From: Amycolatopsis nalaikhensis
GTDB taxonomy: Bacteria; Actinomycetota; Actinomycetes; Mycobacteriales; Pseudonocardiaceae
Assembly (NCBI RefSeq): GCF_030264295.1
Contig: NZ_CP127173.1
Location: 2,425,501 to 2,489,500, forward strand
Reading direction: 5' to 3'
DNA length: 64,000 nucleotides
The position numbers and the translations under genes were made by a program. The notes under the pieces are model-generated. The model searched no databases, was not told the origin of the DNA, and saw nothing but the letters and a program-made list of their open reading frames with translations. The first letter of the stretch is position 1. The number at the start of each line of letters is the position of its first letter. Below are positions 8,640 through 16,265 of the stretch, piece after piece.

Positions 8640-9062
8640 ATGCCCCACGCCGCCCGGCCCGTGTTCGACGCCTTTCTCGCCGCCTCGGTGGAAAACCGCT
8701 GGGACGACCTCGCCGACCTCTACGCCGAAGACGTCACCATCGAAATGCCGTTCACCCTGCCGGGAGTGCCCCGGCTGACGAAGGGCCGCGAGGAGCTGCG
8801 CCGCCGGTTCCACGCGGCCGCCCAGGTCCGGCAGGTCGTCCGCGCGGAGAACGTCGTCGTGCACGAAACTTCCGATCCCGCCGTGCTCGTGGCGGAGTTC
8901 GACCTGCACCAGGAGCTGCGGGGAGAACCGCTCGTCGTGTCCTACGTGATGGTCGTGACGGTCGAGAACGGCCTGATCAAGCATTCCCGCGACTACACCG
9001 ACACCGCCGCGGCGGCCGCGCGGATCAAGGCGTTGTCGCCTGCTGGCTCGTCGGCGGGATGA
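8640..9062 (+). CDS. SnoaL-like / NTF2-fold protein
   Basis: 140 aa. The pattern FDAFLAASVENRWDDLADLY, then AEDVTIEMPFTLPG...KGREELRRRF, and a later VVSYVMVVTVENGLIKHSRDY is the cone-shaped SnoaL/ketosteroid-isomerase fold. ATG 8640 follows AGGAG. It diverges from a TetR gene, suggesting ligand-controlled expression. Such proteins are isomerases, cyclases or ligand-binding proteins; the specific activity is unknown. The 3' end overlaps the convergent gene by 38 bp. Confidence 0.82.
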   Translation: MPHAARPVFDAFLAASVENRWDDLADLYAEDVTIEMPFTLPGVPRLTKGREELRRRFHAAAQVRQVVRAENVVVHETSDPAVLVAEFDLHQELRGEPLVVSYVMVVTVENGLIKHSRDYTDTAAAAARIKALSPAGSSAG

Positions 9063-9816
9063 ACAAGCGGTCGAACGTGCTCACCGCGTACCCCCACACC
9101 CCCGGCACCAGCAGCACGCCGAGCAACGCGAACACGGGGAAGATCAACCGCTTCTCGACCTTCTTGCCGGTGCGGAAGCGCAACGGCTTGGGCGGCCGCA
9201 GCTCGTACCACGTCTCGCCCGCGATCGGGACCGGGAACAGGAACGGGCACCCGGCCTCGGTCAGCGCGTCCCCGAGGCAGTGCACGAAACACCCCGCCGC
9301 GACGGCGATGCCGAGCCAGCCGGAAATGGCCGCCAGCTCACCCGTCCGGTCGGGCGGGGCCGTGAAGAACCACCAGGCCACCGCCGCGCCGCTCACCGGC
9401 AGCAGCCAGTCGCCCAGCGCACCCTCGGCCAGCATCAACCCGAAGATCACCACGCCGACGACCGCCCAGGGACCGCCAGCCGTGGTCCCCCACGACGTCA
9501 GCGCGCCCAGGCCCGCCGCGAACAGGACCGTGTGGGACAGGTGGCGGTGCTTGCCCGTCACCTTCTCGTCGCGCGGGCCCTTCGTCAGCGCGTAGAACGC
9601 CGCCGAAACGCGGCGCAGCACCCACGACAACGCGCCCGTCAGCCAGCCGAGGAGGCGGGACGCACTCGCGCCCGGGTGGTCCAGGTCGGGCAGCAGGGCG
9701 AACCCCGCCGTCGTGGCCGCGAAGACCACCGCCTGGTGCACCGACCCCACCCCGACCGCGGGCGCCAGCGCGAGGCCCGCGCACCAGCCGGTCAGGGCAT
9801 GCGTCCGCCCCATCAT
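9025..9816 (-). CDS. YdjM-family membrane-bound metal-dependent hydrolase
   Basis: 263 aa with about six membrane segments. The family His/Asp residues appear as RTHALTGW at the start, FALLPDLDHPGASASR after the second helix, GKHRHLSHTVLFA, and CFVHCLGDALTEAGCPFLFP, the pattern of LexA-regulated YdjM proteins. The biological role of the family is poorly defined (membrane hydrolase or phosphatase-like). ATG 9816; a second ATG three bases in is also possible. The C-terminus overlaps the convergent SnoaL-like gene. Confidence 0.85.
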   Translation of the reverse strand: MMGRTHALTGWCAGLALAPAVGVGSVHQAVVFAATTAGFALLPDLDHPGASASRLLGWLTGALSWVLRRVSAAFYALTKGPRDEKVTGKHRHLSHTVLFAAGLGALTSWGTTAGGPWAVVGVVIFGLMLAEGALGDWLLPVSGAAVAWWFFTAPPDRTGELAAISGWLGIAVAAGCFVHCLGDALTEAGCPFLFPVPIAGETWYELRPPKPLRFRTGKKVEKRLIFPVFALLGVLLVPGVWGYAVSTFDRLFIPPTSQQATTP

Positions 9817-9867
9817 CGTGCCGCCCCCAGGATCCGCGGAACCAGTCCGCAGGACCGTAGCGGGCGG

Positions 9868-10221
9868 TCAGGCTTGGGGGTCCTCCGACACGCTCAGGTG
9901 CTCGGCGACGCCGGTGAGTTCGATCACCCGGCTCACCGCGGGGCTGGGCACGACCTCGAGCTCGACGTCCTGCTCGCCGGCCTGGCGTTGTGCGCGGAGC
10001 ACCACGTTCAGCGCGGAGGAATCGAAGAAGGTCACCCCGGTCAGATCGGCCACGACCCGCTGCGCCCGCTTGTCCGCGATCAGCCCCGCCAGGGCCTCCT
10101 GCAGCTGCGGGCTGGTCAGCAGATCGAGCTCGCCGGTGACCACCACCCGGGGCTCCGTCGCGTCGGTGTCCAGCGTGATGCCGAACCCGGGCGGGGTGGC
10201 GTTCTGGTCGGCTGCGGGCAT
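9868..10221 (-). CDS. STAS-domain anti-sigma factor antagonist
   Basis: 117 aa, essentially one STAS domain: VVVTGELDLLTSPQLQEALA, then VVADLTGVTFFDSSALNVVL. The DSS serine pair is where RsbV/SpoIIAA-type antagonists are phosphorylated by RsbW-type kinases. ATG 10221 follows GAGGAG by 8 bases. Two RsbW-like ATPases and a SigF-type sigma factor lie within 2.5 kb, so this protein most likely belongs to that partner-switching circuit, releasing the sigma factor when unphosphorylated. The pairing is inferred from proximity. Confidence 0.9.
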   Translation of the reverse strand: MPAADQNATPPGFGITLDTDATEPRVVVTGELDLLTSPQLQEALAGLIADKRAQRVVADLTGVTFFDSSALNVVLRAQRQAGEQDVELEVVPSPAVSRVIELTGVAEHLSVSEDPQA

Positions 10222-10423
10222 GCAGTTTCTCCTCGTCAGGCGCTGCTCCTGCGCCGGGTACGCGCCTGATGTCTCAAGCGGCATCCGTGTCACCGTGCCT
10301 TCCACAACTCCGGGACACGGTCAAGGCAACTCCGGGGCCAACCCTAACCCAGGAGACGGCCGAGCCCGCCACGGCCGCCGCCCTTTCGCGCGGACTGTTC
10401 ACGTGCGATCGGATCCTGCCTGG

Positions 10424-10732
10424 TCAGTGCGCACTCATCGCCTTTCGCGCCGCCCGGCGCTGTCGCAGGAACAGCTGCCGCCGTTCGATCTCCCCGAGGC
10501 CACCCCAGATGCCGTACGGCTCCTGCACGGTCATCGCGTGCTCGCGGCACTGCGCCAGCACCGGGCACGTCTGGCAGATGGCCTTGGCCCGCGACTCGCG
10601 CCGCTCCCGCGCCGAACCCCGCTCGTTGTCCGTGTGGAAGAAAAGGCTGCTGTCCGCACCCCGGCACGAACCGCGCAGCTGCCATTCCCACTCTTCAGCA
10701 ACCACGTTGGGCAGCCGGCTCACGTCAGCCAT
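10424..10732 (-). CDS. WhiB-family iron-sulfur transcriptional regulator (WhiB3/WhiD-like)
   Basis: 102 aa. The four cluster-binding cysteines are present (GSCRGAD, then CQTCPVLAQC) followed by the turn motif GIWGGL and a basic tail LRQRRAARKA. The N-terminal WEWQLRGSCRGADSSLFFH and downstream AMTVQEPYGIWGG resemble WhiB3/WhiD more than WhiB1, WhiB2 or WhiB7. These proteins carry a [4Fe-4S] cluster and partner the primary sigma factor, controlling redox response or late sporulation. It diverges from rsbW-sigF and has a SigF-type promoter, so it is probably a SigF target. Confidence 0.93.
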   Translation of the reverse strand: MADVSRLPNVVAEEWEWQLRGSCRGADSSLFFHTDNERGSARERRESRAKAICQTCPVLAQCREHAMTVQEPYGIWGGLGEIERRQLFLRQRRAARKAMSAH

Positions 10733-10773
10733 GTCGTCCCTGCCTTTCCCAGGATCAGCATGTCGACCGCTAC

Positions 10774-10799
10774 ATGCCCGCCGGTGCGGCGGATCAAAC
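10774..10799 (-). promoter_or_regulatory. SigF/SigB-type promoter of whiB gene
   Basis: On the minus strand GTTT (10799-10796), a 16-base spacer, then GGGCAT (10779-10774), matching the GTTT-N15-17-GGGTAT pattern known for SigF/SigB group sigma factors. It lies about 42 bases before the whiB ATG. Its -35 element overlaps the central palindrome shared with the opposite promoter. Confidence 0.65.
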
Positions 10800-10803
10800 C
10801 CGG

Positions 10804-10829
10804 GTTTGGTTTGCTCACCCCACGGGCAT
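10804..10829 (+). promoter_or_regulatory. SigF/SigB-type promoter of rsbW-sigF operon
   Basis: GTTT at 10804-10807, a 16-base spacer, and GGGCAT at 10824-10829, about 66 bases before the rsbW GTG. It is the mirror image of the whiB promoter, and both -35 boxes lie in the perfect palindrome AAACCCGGGTTT (10796-10807). This implies autoregulation of the sigma operon. Confidence 0.65.
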
Positions 10830-10894
10830 CTCGCTGACCGGGCGTGGAGGGGACACCGCCACCCGCCGACCGCGAGCCGGAGAAAGGAACAAAC

Positions 10895-11311
10895 GTGGAG
10901 GACAACGCCCCGCTCGTCCCGGAAGGCGCGCAGGTCATCGAGGTGCGGACGGCCGCGATCCCGCACGTCGTGCCCACGCTGCGGACCATCGTGGCCGACA
11001 TCGCGATGCGCCAGGACTTCGACCTCGACGCCGTCGAGGACCTCCGGATGGCGGTGGACGAAGCCTGCTCGCTGCTGCTCCCCGCCAGCGCGGACGGCAA
11101 GCTGACCTGCGTCTTCTCGTGGAACGGGCCGCGCATCGAGGTCTCCGTTTCGGTGCTTTCGGACACCCCGGACCACGAGGACGACTCCGGCCTTTCGTGG
11201 CAGCTGCTGACCGCGCTCGCGACGTCGGCGCAGCGCACCGTGACGCCCGAGGACGGCCACTACCTGTCCCGCGTCGACCTCGTCCGGGAGAGCCAGGCGG
11301 CGAGCTCGTGA
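10895..11311 (+). CDS. RsbW-like anti-sigma factor (serine kinase fold)
   Basis: 138 aa, GHKL ATPase fold with FDLDAVEDLRMAVDEACSLL matching the N-box helix (Glu/Asp-Ala in place of the usual Asn) and DDSGLSWQLLTALA near the C-terminus. It resembles the mycobacterial UsfX/RsbW proteins. GTG 10895 has AAAGGA 7 bases upstream. It overlaps the sigma-factor gene as GTGA, the standard arrangement for an anti-sigma factor and its target. It should bind and inhibit the SigF-type factor until an unphosphorylated STAS antagonist displaces it. Confidence 0.9.
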   Translation: MEDNAPLVPEGAQVIEVRTAAIPHVVPTLRTIVADIAMRQDFDLDAVEDLRMAVDEACSLLLPASADGKLTCVFSWNGPRIEVSVSVLSDTPDHEDDSGLSWQLLTALATSAQRTVTPEDGHYLSRVDLVRESQAASS

Positions 11312-12087
11312 CCGATCCCGCCGGGGACAGCGGGGACGAACTGGACGTCGGTGCGCTGTTCACCCACCTCGCCGGGTTGCCGGCGGACTCCCCGGAGCGG
11401 GAACGCATCCGGGACACGCTGGTGCGCGCGCACCTGGAGCTGGCGCGCAACCTGGCCCGCAAGTTCCGCAACCGCGACGAGGCGATGGAGGACCTGGTCC
11501 AGATCGCCACGGTCGGGCTGATCCACGCCGTCGACCGGTTCGACCCGGACCAGGGCACCGACTTCCTGGCCTTCGCGGTGCCGACGATCTCGGGCGAGCT
11601 GCGCCACCACTTCCGGGACAACAGCTGGTCGGTGCGGGTGCCGCGGCGGCTCAAGGAGCTGAACGCGAACATCTCCGCCGCGCGCGAGGAGCTCACCGTC
11701 CAGCTTTCGCGCGCTCCCCGGCCGAGTGAGATCGCCGCGCGGCTGGGCGTGCCCGTGGAGGACGTCTACGAGGGTCTGCGCGCCGGTCAGGGCCGCTACG
11801 GCGCCTCGCTGGACCACCTGCTGGAGAACGCGGCGCACACGCGCTTCGGGGCGCCGGACGCCGAGCTGGGCCAGGCCGAGCTGCGGGAGGCGCTGCGGCC
11901 GATGCTGGAGAGCCTGCCGGAGCGGGAACGCAAGATCGTCGCGCTGCGGTTCGGCTCGGGGATGAGCCAGTCGGACATCGCACGCCGCGTCGGGGTCTCC
12001 CAGATGCAGGTGTCGCGGTTGCTGGCCGCGACCTTGAAGAAGTTGCGTTCGGGCCTGGACGAATCCGAGCTCGCCGACGGCACCTGA
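11308..12087 (+). CDS. sigF: SigF/SigB/SigG-group RNA polymerase sigma factor
   Basis: 259 aa. Region 2 is VRAHLELARNLARKFRNRDE, then MEDLVQIATVGLIHAVDRFD and FLAFAVPTISGELRHHFRDN with WSVRVPRRLKEL. Region 3 follows, and region 4 ends with LPERERKIVALRFGSGMSQS and DIARRVGVSQMQVSRLL. This is the actinobacterial stress and sporulation sigma group with a full region 3. The GTG start overlaps the anti-sigma stop. Control is by partner switching and, from the promoter seen upstream, by autoactivation. Confidence 0.93.
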   Translation: MTDPAGDSGDELDVGALFTHLAGLPADSPERERIRDTLVRAHLELARNLARKFRNRDEAMEDLVQIATVGLIHAVDRFDPDQGTDFLAFAVPTISGELRHHFRDNSWSVRVPRRLKELNANISAAREELTVQLSRAPRPSEIAARLGVPVEDVYEGLRAGQGRYGASLDHLLENAAHTRFGAPDAELGQAELREALRPMLESLPERERKIVALRFGSGMSQSDIARRVGVSQMQVSRLLAATLKKLRSGLDESELADGT

Positions 12088-12152
12088 TTAGCCGCTCACC
12101 CGCTTGGGTACTTCGCGGACGGTACCGGACTCACTTGGGAGAGGGGGCCCCG

Positions 12153-12566
12153 ATGACGACGTCGAAGATGCCGCAGCACGCGGCGACGACGTCCGCTCCG
12201 GTGACCCTGCTCCTCCCGGCCGACGTCACGGCCCCGGCGTTGGCGCGCCACGCGGTGCGCTCGGCGCTGCTGGGTCTCGGAGTGGCCGAAGCCCAGGTGG
12301 ACGACGTCCTGCTGGCGACGTCGGAGCTGGTCACGAACGCCTTCGAGCACGGTGAGCGGCCCCAGCGAATGGAACTGGCCTACGACGACGGGCGGCTGAC
12401 CCTGCGGGTGTACGACACCGGCCGGATGCTGCCCGAGCTGCGGGCGCCGTCGCCCACGGAGGCCCGCAGCCGCGGGCTCGTGCTGGTCCAGGCGCTGTCG
12501 GAGGACTGGGGGTTCGAGCGCTGCCCGGGCGGCAAGTTCGTCTGGGCGGTCTTCCGCCTCGCCTGA
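12153..12566 (+). CDS. RsbW-like ATP-binding protein (HATPase_c, anti-sigma serine kinase type)
   Basis: 137 aa. The ATP-binding N-box is clear (LLATSELVTNAFEHG), followed by LTLRVYDTGRMLPELRAP and ARSRGLVLVQALSEDWGFER, the G1 and G2 boxes. ATG 12153 lies behind a purine-rich GGGAGAGGGG. It comes 65 bp after the sigma gene and may be in the same transcript. Proteins like this either phosphorylate STAS antagonists or inhibit sigma factors; with the first RsbW-like protein missing the N-box Asn, this one may supply the kinase activity. That division of labour is inference. Confidence 0.88.
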   Translation: MTTSKMPQHAATTSAPVTLLLPADVTAPALARHAVRSALLGLGVAEAQVDDVLLATSELVTNAFEHGERPQRMELAYDDGRLTLRVYDTGRMLPELRAPSPTEARSRGLVLVQALSEDWGFERCPGGKFVWAVFRLA

Positions 12567-13058
12567 TCAGGGGTCCAGCAGCTCCCGCGCGGCCGCCGTC
12601 TCGGCGATCCGCTGCCGGAAGGGCTTGCGTTCGAGCGCCTCGGCGATCGCGTCCAGCACGCCGCGCAGCGGGTACGGCAGCTCGGCTTCCAGCGCCTCCG
12701 ACGCCTCGGTCGTCGCCGTCCACTCCGCCTCGATCAACGGGAGCAGCTCGCGCGTCTTCGCCGTGAGCGAGACGATCCGCTGCCGCGCGTCGGCGCCGGG
12801 TTCGAGGGCGACGAAGCCCGCCCGGTTCATCTGCGCGACGGTCTGGCTGGCCGCGGAGTGCGTCACGCCCACCTCCGCGGCGAGGTCGCGGATGGCCAGG
12901 GGGCCGCGCGCGAGCAGCGCCCGCACCACCCCCGAGTACCGCGGGCGGTAGCCGTCGAGGCCGATGTCGGCGAGGAACTTCGCGACGTCGCCGTCGAGCA
13001 CCTCGAGGACGTGCCGCATCCGGGTCCCCAGCCCGTCCGGACCCGATGTCATGGCCAT
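12567..13058 (-). CDS. MarR family transcriptional regulator
   Basis: 163 aa. The winged helix is LAIRDLAAEVGVTHSAASQT, then VAQMNRAGFVALEPGADARQ and RIVSLTAKTRELLP. It is divergent from the aldo/keto reductase-nitroreductase pair with only 41 bp between the starts, so it most likely represses that pair and itself. It ends immediately after the convergent RsbW-like gene. Start could be either of two ATGs 6 bases apart. Confidence 0.9.
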   Translation of the reverse strand: MAMTSGPDGLGTRMRHVLEVLDGDVAKFLADIGLDGYRPRYSGVVRALLARGPLAIRDLAAEVGVTHSAASQTVAQMNRAGFVALEPGADARQRIVSLTAKTRELLPLIEAEWTATTEASEALEAELPYPLRGVLDAIAEALERKPFRQRIAETAAARELLDP

Positions 13059-13099
13059 GACGGCGAATCATAGGCGGGGACTTGTGCTTGGATCGCGGC

Positions 13100-14077
13100 A
13101 TGGAGAACCGGAAGATCACCCGGCTGGGCCGCGAGGTGTCCGTGGTCGGGCTCGGCTGCTGGCAGCTCGGCGCGGACTGGGGCGAGGTCGACGAGAACGA
13201 CGCACTCGGGGTGCTGCACGCGGCCGCCGACAACGGTGTCACCTTCTTCGACACCGCCGACGTCTACGGCGACGGCCGCAGCGAGCGGCTGGTCGGGCGG
13301 TTCCTCGCCGAGCGCGGCGACGTGTTCGTGGCGACCAAGATGGGCCGGCGCGTCGAGCAGGTGCCGGAGAACTACGTCGCCGCGAACTTCCGCGAGTGGA
13401 ACGACCGCTCGCGCCGCAACCTCGGCGTCGACACGCTCGACCTGGTCCAGCTGCACTGCCCGCCGACGCCGGTGTACTCGTCCGACGCCGTCTACGACGC
13501 GCTCGACGAGATGGTCGCGGAGGGCCGGATCAAGGCCTATGGCGTCAGCGTCGAGACCTGCGAAGAGGCGTTGACGGCGTTGGCGCGGCCGAACGTCGCT
13601 TCCGTCCAGATCATCCTGAACTGCCTGCGGCTCAAGCCGCTGGAGCGCGTGCTGCCCGCGGCGGCGGAGGCGGGCGCCGGGATCATCGCGCGGGTGCCGC
13701 TGGCCTCGGGCCTGCTGTCCGGCCGCTACACCGCCGAGACGACGTTCGCGGCCAACGACCACCGGAACTTCAACCGCCACGGCGAGGCGTTCGACGTCGG
13801 CGAGACGTTCTCGGGCGTGCCGTACGAGGTCGGTTTGGAGGCGGTCTCGCGGCTGCGCGGGCTGGTGCCCGCCGGCCAGACGCTGGCGCAGTTCGCGCTG
13901 CGGTGGATCATCGACCAGCCCGGCGTGAGCACGGTGATCCCGGGCGCCCGCAACGCGGCCCAGGCCACGGCGAACTCCGCGGCGGCCGCGCTGCCGCCGC
14001 TGTCCGAAGAGGCGCTGGCCGGCGTCCGCGAGACCTACGACGACCTCGTCCGCCCGCTCGTCCACGACCGCTGGTAG
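13100..14077 (+). CDS. Aldo/keto reductase
   Basis: 325 aa, TIM-barrel AKR. The catalytic tetrad is visible: Asp in FFDTADVYG, Tyr in the same motif, Lys in VATKMG and His in LVQLHCPP. The NADPH-binding end is WIIDQPGVSTVIPGARN. Start is the ATG at 13100, which begins the conserved N-terminus; there is no strong ribosome site. It is followed 7 bases later by a nitroreductase gene and faces a MarR regulator, suggesting an operon for reductive handling of toxic aldehydes or quinones. Substrate unknown. Confidence 0.92.
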   Translation: MENRKITRLGREVSVVGLGCWQLGADWGEVDENDALGVLHAAADNGVTFFDTADVYGDGRSERLVGRFLAERGDVFVATKMGRRVEQVPENYVAANFREWNDRSRRNLGVDTLDLVQLHCPPTPVYSSDAVYDALDEMVAEGRIKAYGVSVETCEEALTALARPNVASVQIILNCLRLKPLERVLPAAAEAGAGIIARVPLASGLLSGRYTAETTFAANDHRNFNRHGEAFDVGETFSGVPYEVGLEAVSRLRGLVPAGQTLAQFALRWIIDQPGVSTVIPGARNAAQATANSAAAALPPLSEEALAGVRETYDDLVRPLVHDRW

Positions 14078-14084
14078 GCCCGCC

Positions 14085-14735
14085 ATGATGACGCCCGAAG
14101 AGCTGCTGACCACGACCCGGACCGTCCGCAAGCGCCTCGACTTCGACCGGCACGTGCCGCTCGACCTGGTGAAGCACTGCGTGCAGGTGGCCCTGCAGGC
14201 ACCGAGCGGCTCGAACACGCAGAAGTGGCACTGGCTGGTGGTCACGGACGCGGAGCAGCGCGCGGCGCTCGGGCGGATCTACAGCCGGGCGTGCCACGAG
14301 TACCTCGCGTCCGACCGGGCGGCGGGCAAGCTGTTCGCCGACGACCCCGAGCGGGCGCAGGTGCAGAGGCGCGTCGGCGACAGCGTCGCGTATCTGGCCG
14401 ACCGGATGGGCGACGTGCCGGTGCTGGTCGTGCCGTGCCTGGAGACGGCGTCGGCGGAGCTGCCGGCGGGCAACCAGGCCGGGCTGTGGGCGTCGCTGCT
14501 GCCCGCGGTGTGGAGCTACATGCTCGCCGCGCGCTCGGTGACGCTGGGCACGGCGTGGACGACGCTGCACCTGAAGTACGAGAAGGAAGCGGCGGACGTG
14601 CTGGGCCTGCCGGACAACGTGCACCAGGCGGCGCTGATCCCGACGGCGTTCTACACCGGCGACACGTTCAAGCCCGCGAAGCGGCAGCCGTTGGAAGAAG
14701 TGCTGCACCTCGACCGGTGGGCTAGCGAACGGTGA
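14085..14735 (+). CDS. Nitroreductase family protein (FMN-dependent)
   Basis: 216 aa. The N-terminal RTVRKRLDF and ALQAPSGSNTQKWHWLVV are the FMN-contacting motif of the nitroreductase fold, and ARSVTLGTAWTTLHL the second FMN loop. It probably reduces nitro or quinone groups with NAD(P)H. It directly follows the aldo/keto reductase and is likely co-transcribed with it. The last 14 bases overlap the convergent secreted-protein gene. Confidence 0.9.
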   Translation: MMTPEELLTTTRTVRKRLDFDRHVPLDLVKHCVQVALQAPSGSNTQKWHWLVVTDAEQRAALGRIYSRACHEYLASDRAAGKLFADDPERAQVQRRVGDSVAYLADRMGDVPVLVVPCLETASAELPAGNQAGLWASLLPAVWSYMLAARSVTLGTAWTTLHLKYEKEAADVLGLPDNVHQAALIPTAFYTGDTFKPAKRQPLEEVLHLDRWASER

Positions 14736-15462
14736 GGGTGAGCCCCTGGATGCCCCAGGCGTCGGCCTGGGCTCCGGGGAGCCAGACGTCGACGATGTCG
14801 TCCTTGATCCAGCTGCCGATGTCCGCGGCGTAGCACTCGCCGTAGCCGGGCACCGAGAACCTGGTGCCCCACGGGATGTTCCGGGCGTCGACCGCGCAGA
14901 TGCCCGGCCCCGCGTTGTAGCCGAGCGCGGTCTGGGCGACGTCGTTGTAGGACGTCACGCGGTAGTTCAGCGTCGTCCCGGCCGGGATGCGGTAGGGCGC
15001 GAGCCGGTCGGCGCCGTCGAGCCGGTAGGCCGTCGAGATCTGGCCGAGCGAGCCCGGCGAGTTGTCCTCGGCCGTCATCGCGTAGAGCTGGTAGTTCGCG
15101 TTCGCGCACGGGCTCGCGTCGGTCACCGTGAGCGTCGGCTGGCCCCAGTCGCTGATCCACTGCAGGGCTTGGCCGTTGCGGAACGCGCGATACGCCTTCG
15201 CTCCGGCGACGCGGGCGAAGGTGAAGGTCACGCGGCCGTCGGCGCCGAGCCCGCCGCTGACCGAGCCGGGCGCGGGCAGGCGGTTGCTGACGTCGTACGC
15301 GCCGACGAGCGTGCCGGGGCCGCTCCCGCCGGTGACCGGCCGGTCCGGAATCGGACCGGGGTAGAAGTGCTGGCAGGCGGGCAAAGTGGCCGCGGACGCG
15401 GCCGGGGCGATCAGGAGACTGGCGGCGAACGCCACCAGCGCGAGGACCCTGGCGAGGCGCAT
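14722..15462 (-). CDS. Secreted protein with C-terminal 3D domain
   Basis: 246 aa. A signal peptide is obvious (RLARVLALVAFAASLLIAPA ending ASA-A). The middle looks like an immunoglobulin or fibronectin-type beta domain (DGRVTFTFARVAGAKAYRAF). The C-terminal 3D domain reads VDARNIPWGTRFSVPGYGEC and AADIGSWIKDDIVDVWLP, with the conserved Asp residues of MltA/Rpf-like peptidoglycan-active double-psi barrels. SD GGAGG precedes ATG 15462. Two DasR-like sites lie about 85-115 bases upstream, hinting at control by aminosugars. Probable cell-wall-active enzyme or binder. Confidence 0.85.
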   Translation of the reverse strand: MRLARVLALVAFAASLLIAPAASAATLPACQHFYPGPIPDRPVTGGSGPGTLVGAYDVSNRLPAPGSVSGGLGADGRVTFTFARVAGAKAYRAFRNGQALQWISDWGQPTLTVTDASPCANANYQLYAMTAEDNSPGSLGQISTAYRLDGADRLAPYRIPAGTTLNYRVTSYNDVAQTALGYNAGPGICAVDARNIPWGTRFSVPGYGECYAADIGSWIKDDIVDVWLPGAQADAWGIQGLTLTVR

Positions 15463-15544
15463 GACGGGAAACCTCCATGGTGGGGACCGGGGTGGAGGTG
15501 ACGCGGTGGGGAGGTGCGGGTTCGCCGCTGGACAGGACGTTAAA

Positions 15545-15578
15545 TGGCCTGGACCACTCCGTCAATAGGTCTAGACCT
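15545..15578 (-). promoter_or_regulatory. Two DasR (dre)-like sites upstream of 3D-domain gene
   Basis: TGGCCTGGACCA at 15545-15556 matches the known dre core TGGTCTAGACCA at 10 of 12 positions. AGGTCTAGACCT at 15567-15578 is a perfect palindrome sharing its inner 10 bases. They are 22 bp apart, two helical turns. Position and spacing support real operators, but the outer bases deviate. Confidence 0.55.
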
Positions 15579-15616
15579 CTAAGGTTTTCCGGTACCCGAA
15601 CGGCGCAGGCGCCCGG

Positions 15617-16255
15617 TTACAGGTAGCTCACCAGGCGGTCGGCCAGCTGCGCCGGATGGCTCAGCGTCACGCAGTGCGGCCCGTCGATCTCGTCCGGTTC
15701 GGCACCGAGGCGCTCGCGGGCGACGCGCCGCTGGAAGTCCGGCGGGAAGAACCGGTCGTCGCGGCAGAGCAGGACGCGCGTCGGCACGTCCGGATGGGCT
15801 TCGAGGGGCCACGGCTCGTCCCACTCCTTGCTGGCCTGCTCGCGCCCGTGCGCCTGGCATTCCGCGGCCAGCTCGGCCGAGACGCCGTTGAAGAACTGCT
15901 CGGTCTCGCTCAGCCCCTCGGGCGAGGCGAACCCGGTGTTGCCCCACCACTGGCCGGGCGGCTCCCCCGGCGCCGGGATCATCCCGGCCAGGTAGACGAG
16001 CAGCCGCGCCCGCAGCTTCGCCGCGACCAGCGACGCGGTGAACCCGCCGTAGGAGTGGCCGACGACGGCGACGTCCTCGGCGTCGCCGAGCGCGGCCAGC
16101 ACCGTGTCGGTGAACTCGGTCAGCCCGGCCGCCGGGTCGGTGATCGGCAGATCGGGCGCGACGGCGTCGTGGCCGCGGGCGCGCAGCTCCGGCACCAGCA
16201 GATGGAAGTCCCAGCCGCTGCCGCCGCCCCCGTGGATCAGCGCGAACGTCGTCAT
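15617..16255 (-). CDS. Alpha/beta hydrolase
   Basis: 212 aa, compact alpha/beta hydrolase. The oxyanion loop is ALIHGGGGSGWDF, the nucleophile elbow VVGHSYGGF, the acid LLCRDDRFFPP and the catalytic His in GPHCVTLSHPAQLADRL. It resembles the salicylate-esterase/hydroxynitrile-lyase-like group with a short cap. No signal peptide. Substrate unknown. The downstream side holds DasR-like sites that belong to the next gene. Confidence 0.88.
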   Translation of the reverse strand: MTTFALIHGGGGSGWDFHLLVPELRARGHDAVAPDLPITDPAAGLTEFTDTVLAALGDAEDVAVVGHSYGGFTASLVAAKLRARLLVYLAGMIPAPGEPPGQWWGNTGFASPEGLSETEQFFNGVSAELAAECQAHGREQASKEWDEPWPLEAHPDVPTRVLLCRDDRFFPPDFQRRVARERLGAEPDEIDGPHCVTLSHPAQLADRLVSYL

Positions 16256-16265
16256 GCGGGCCAGC

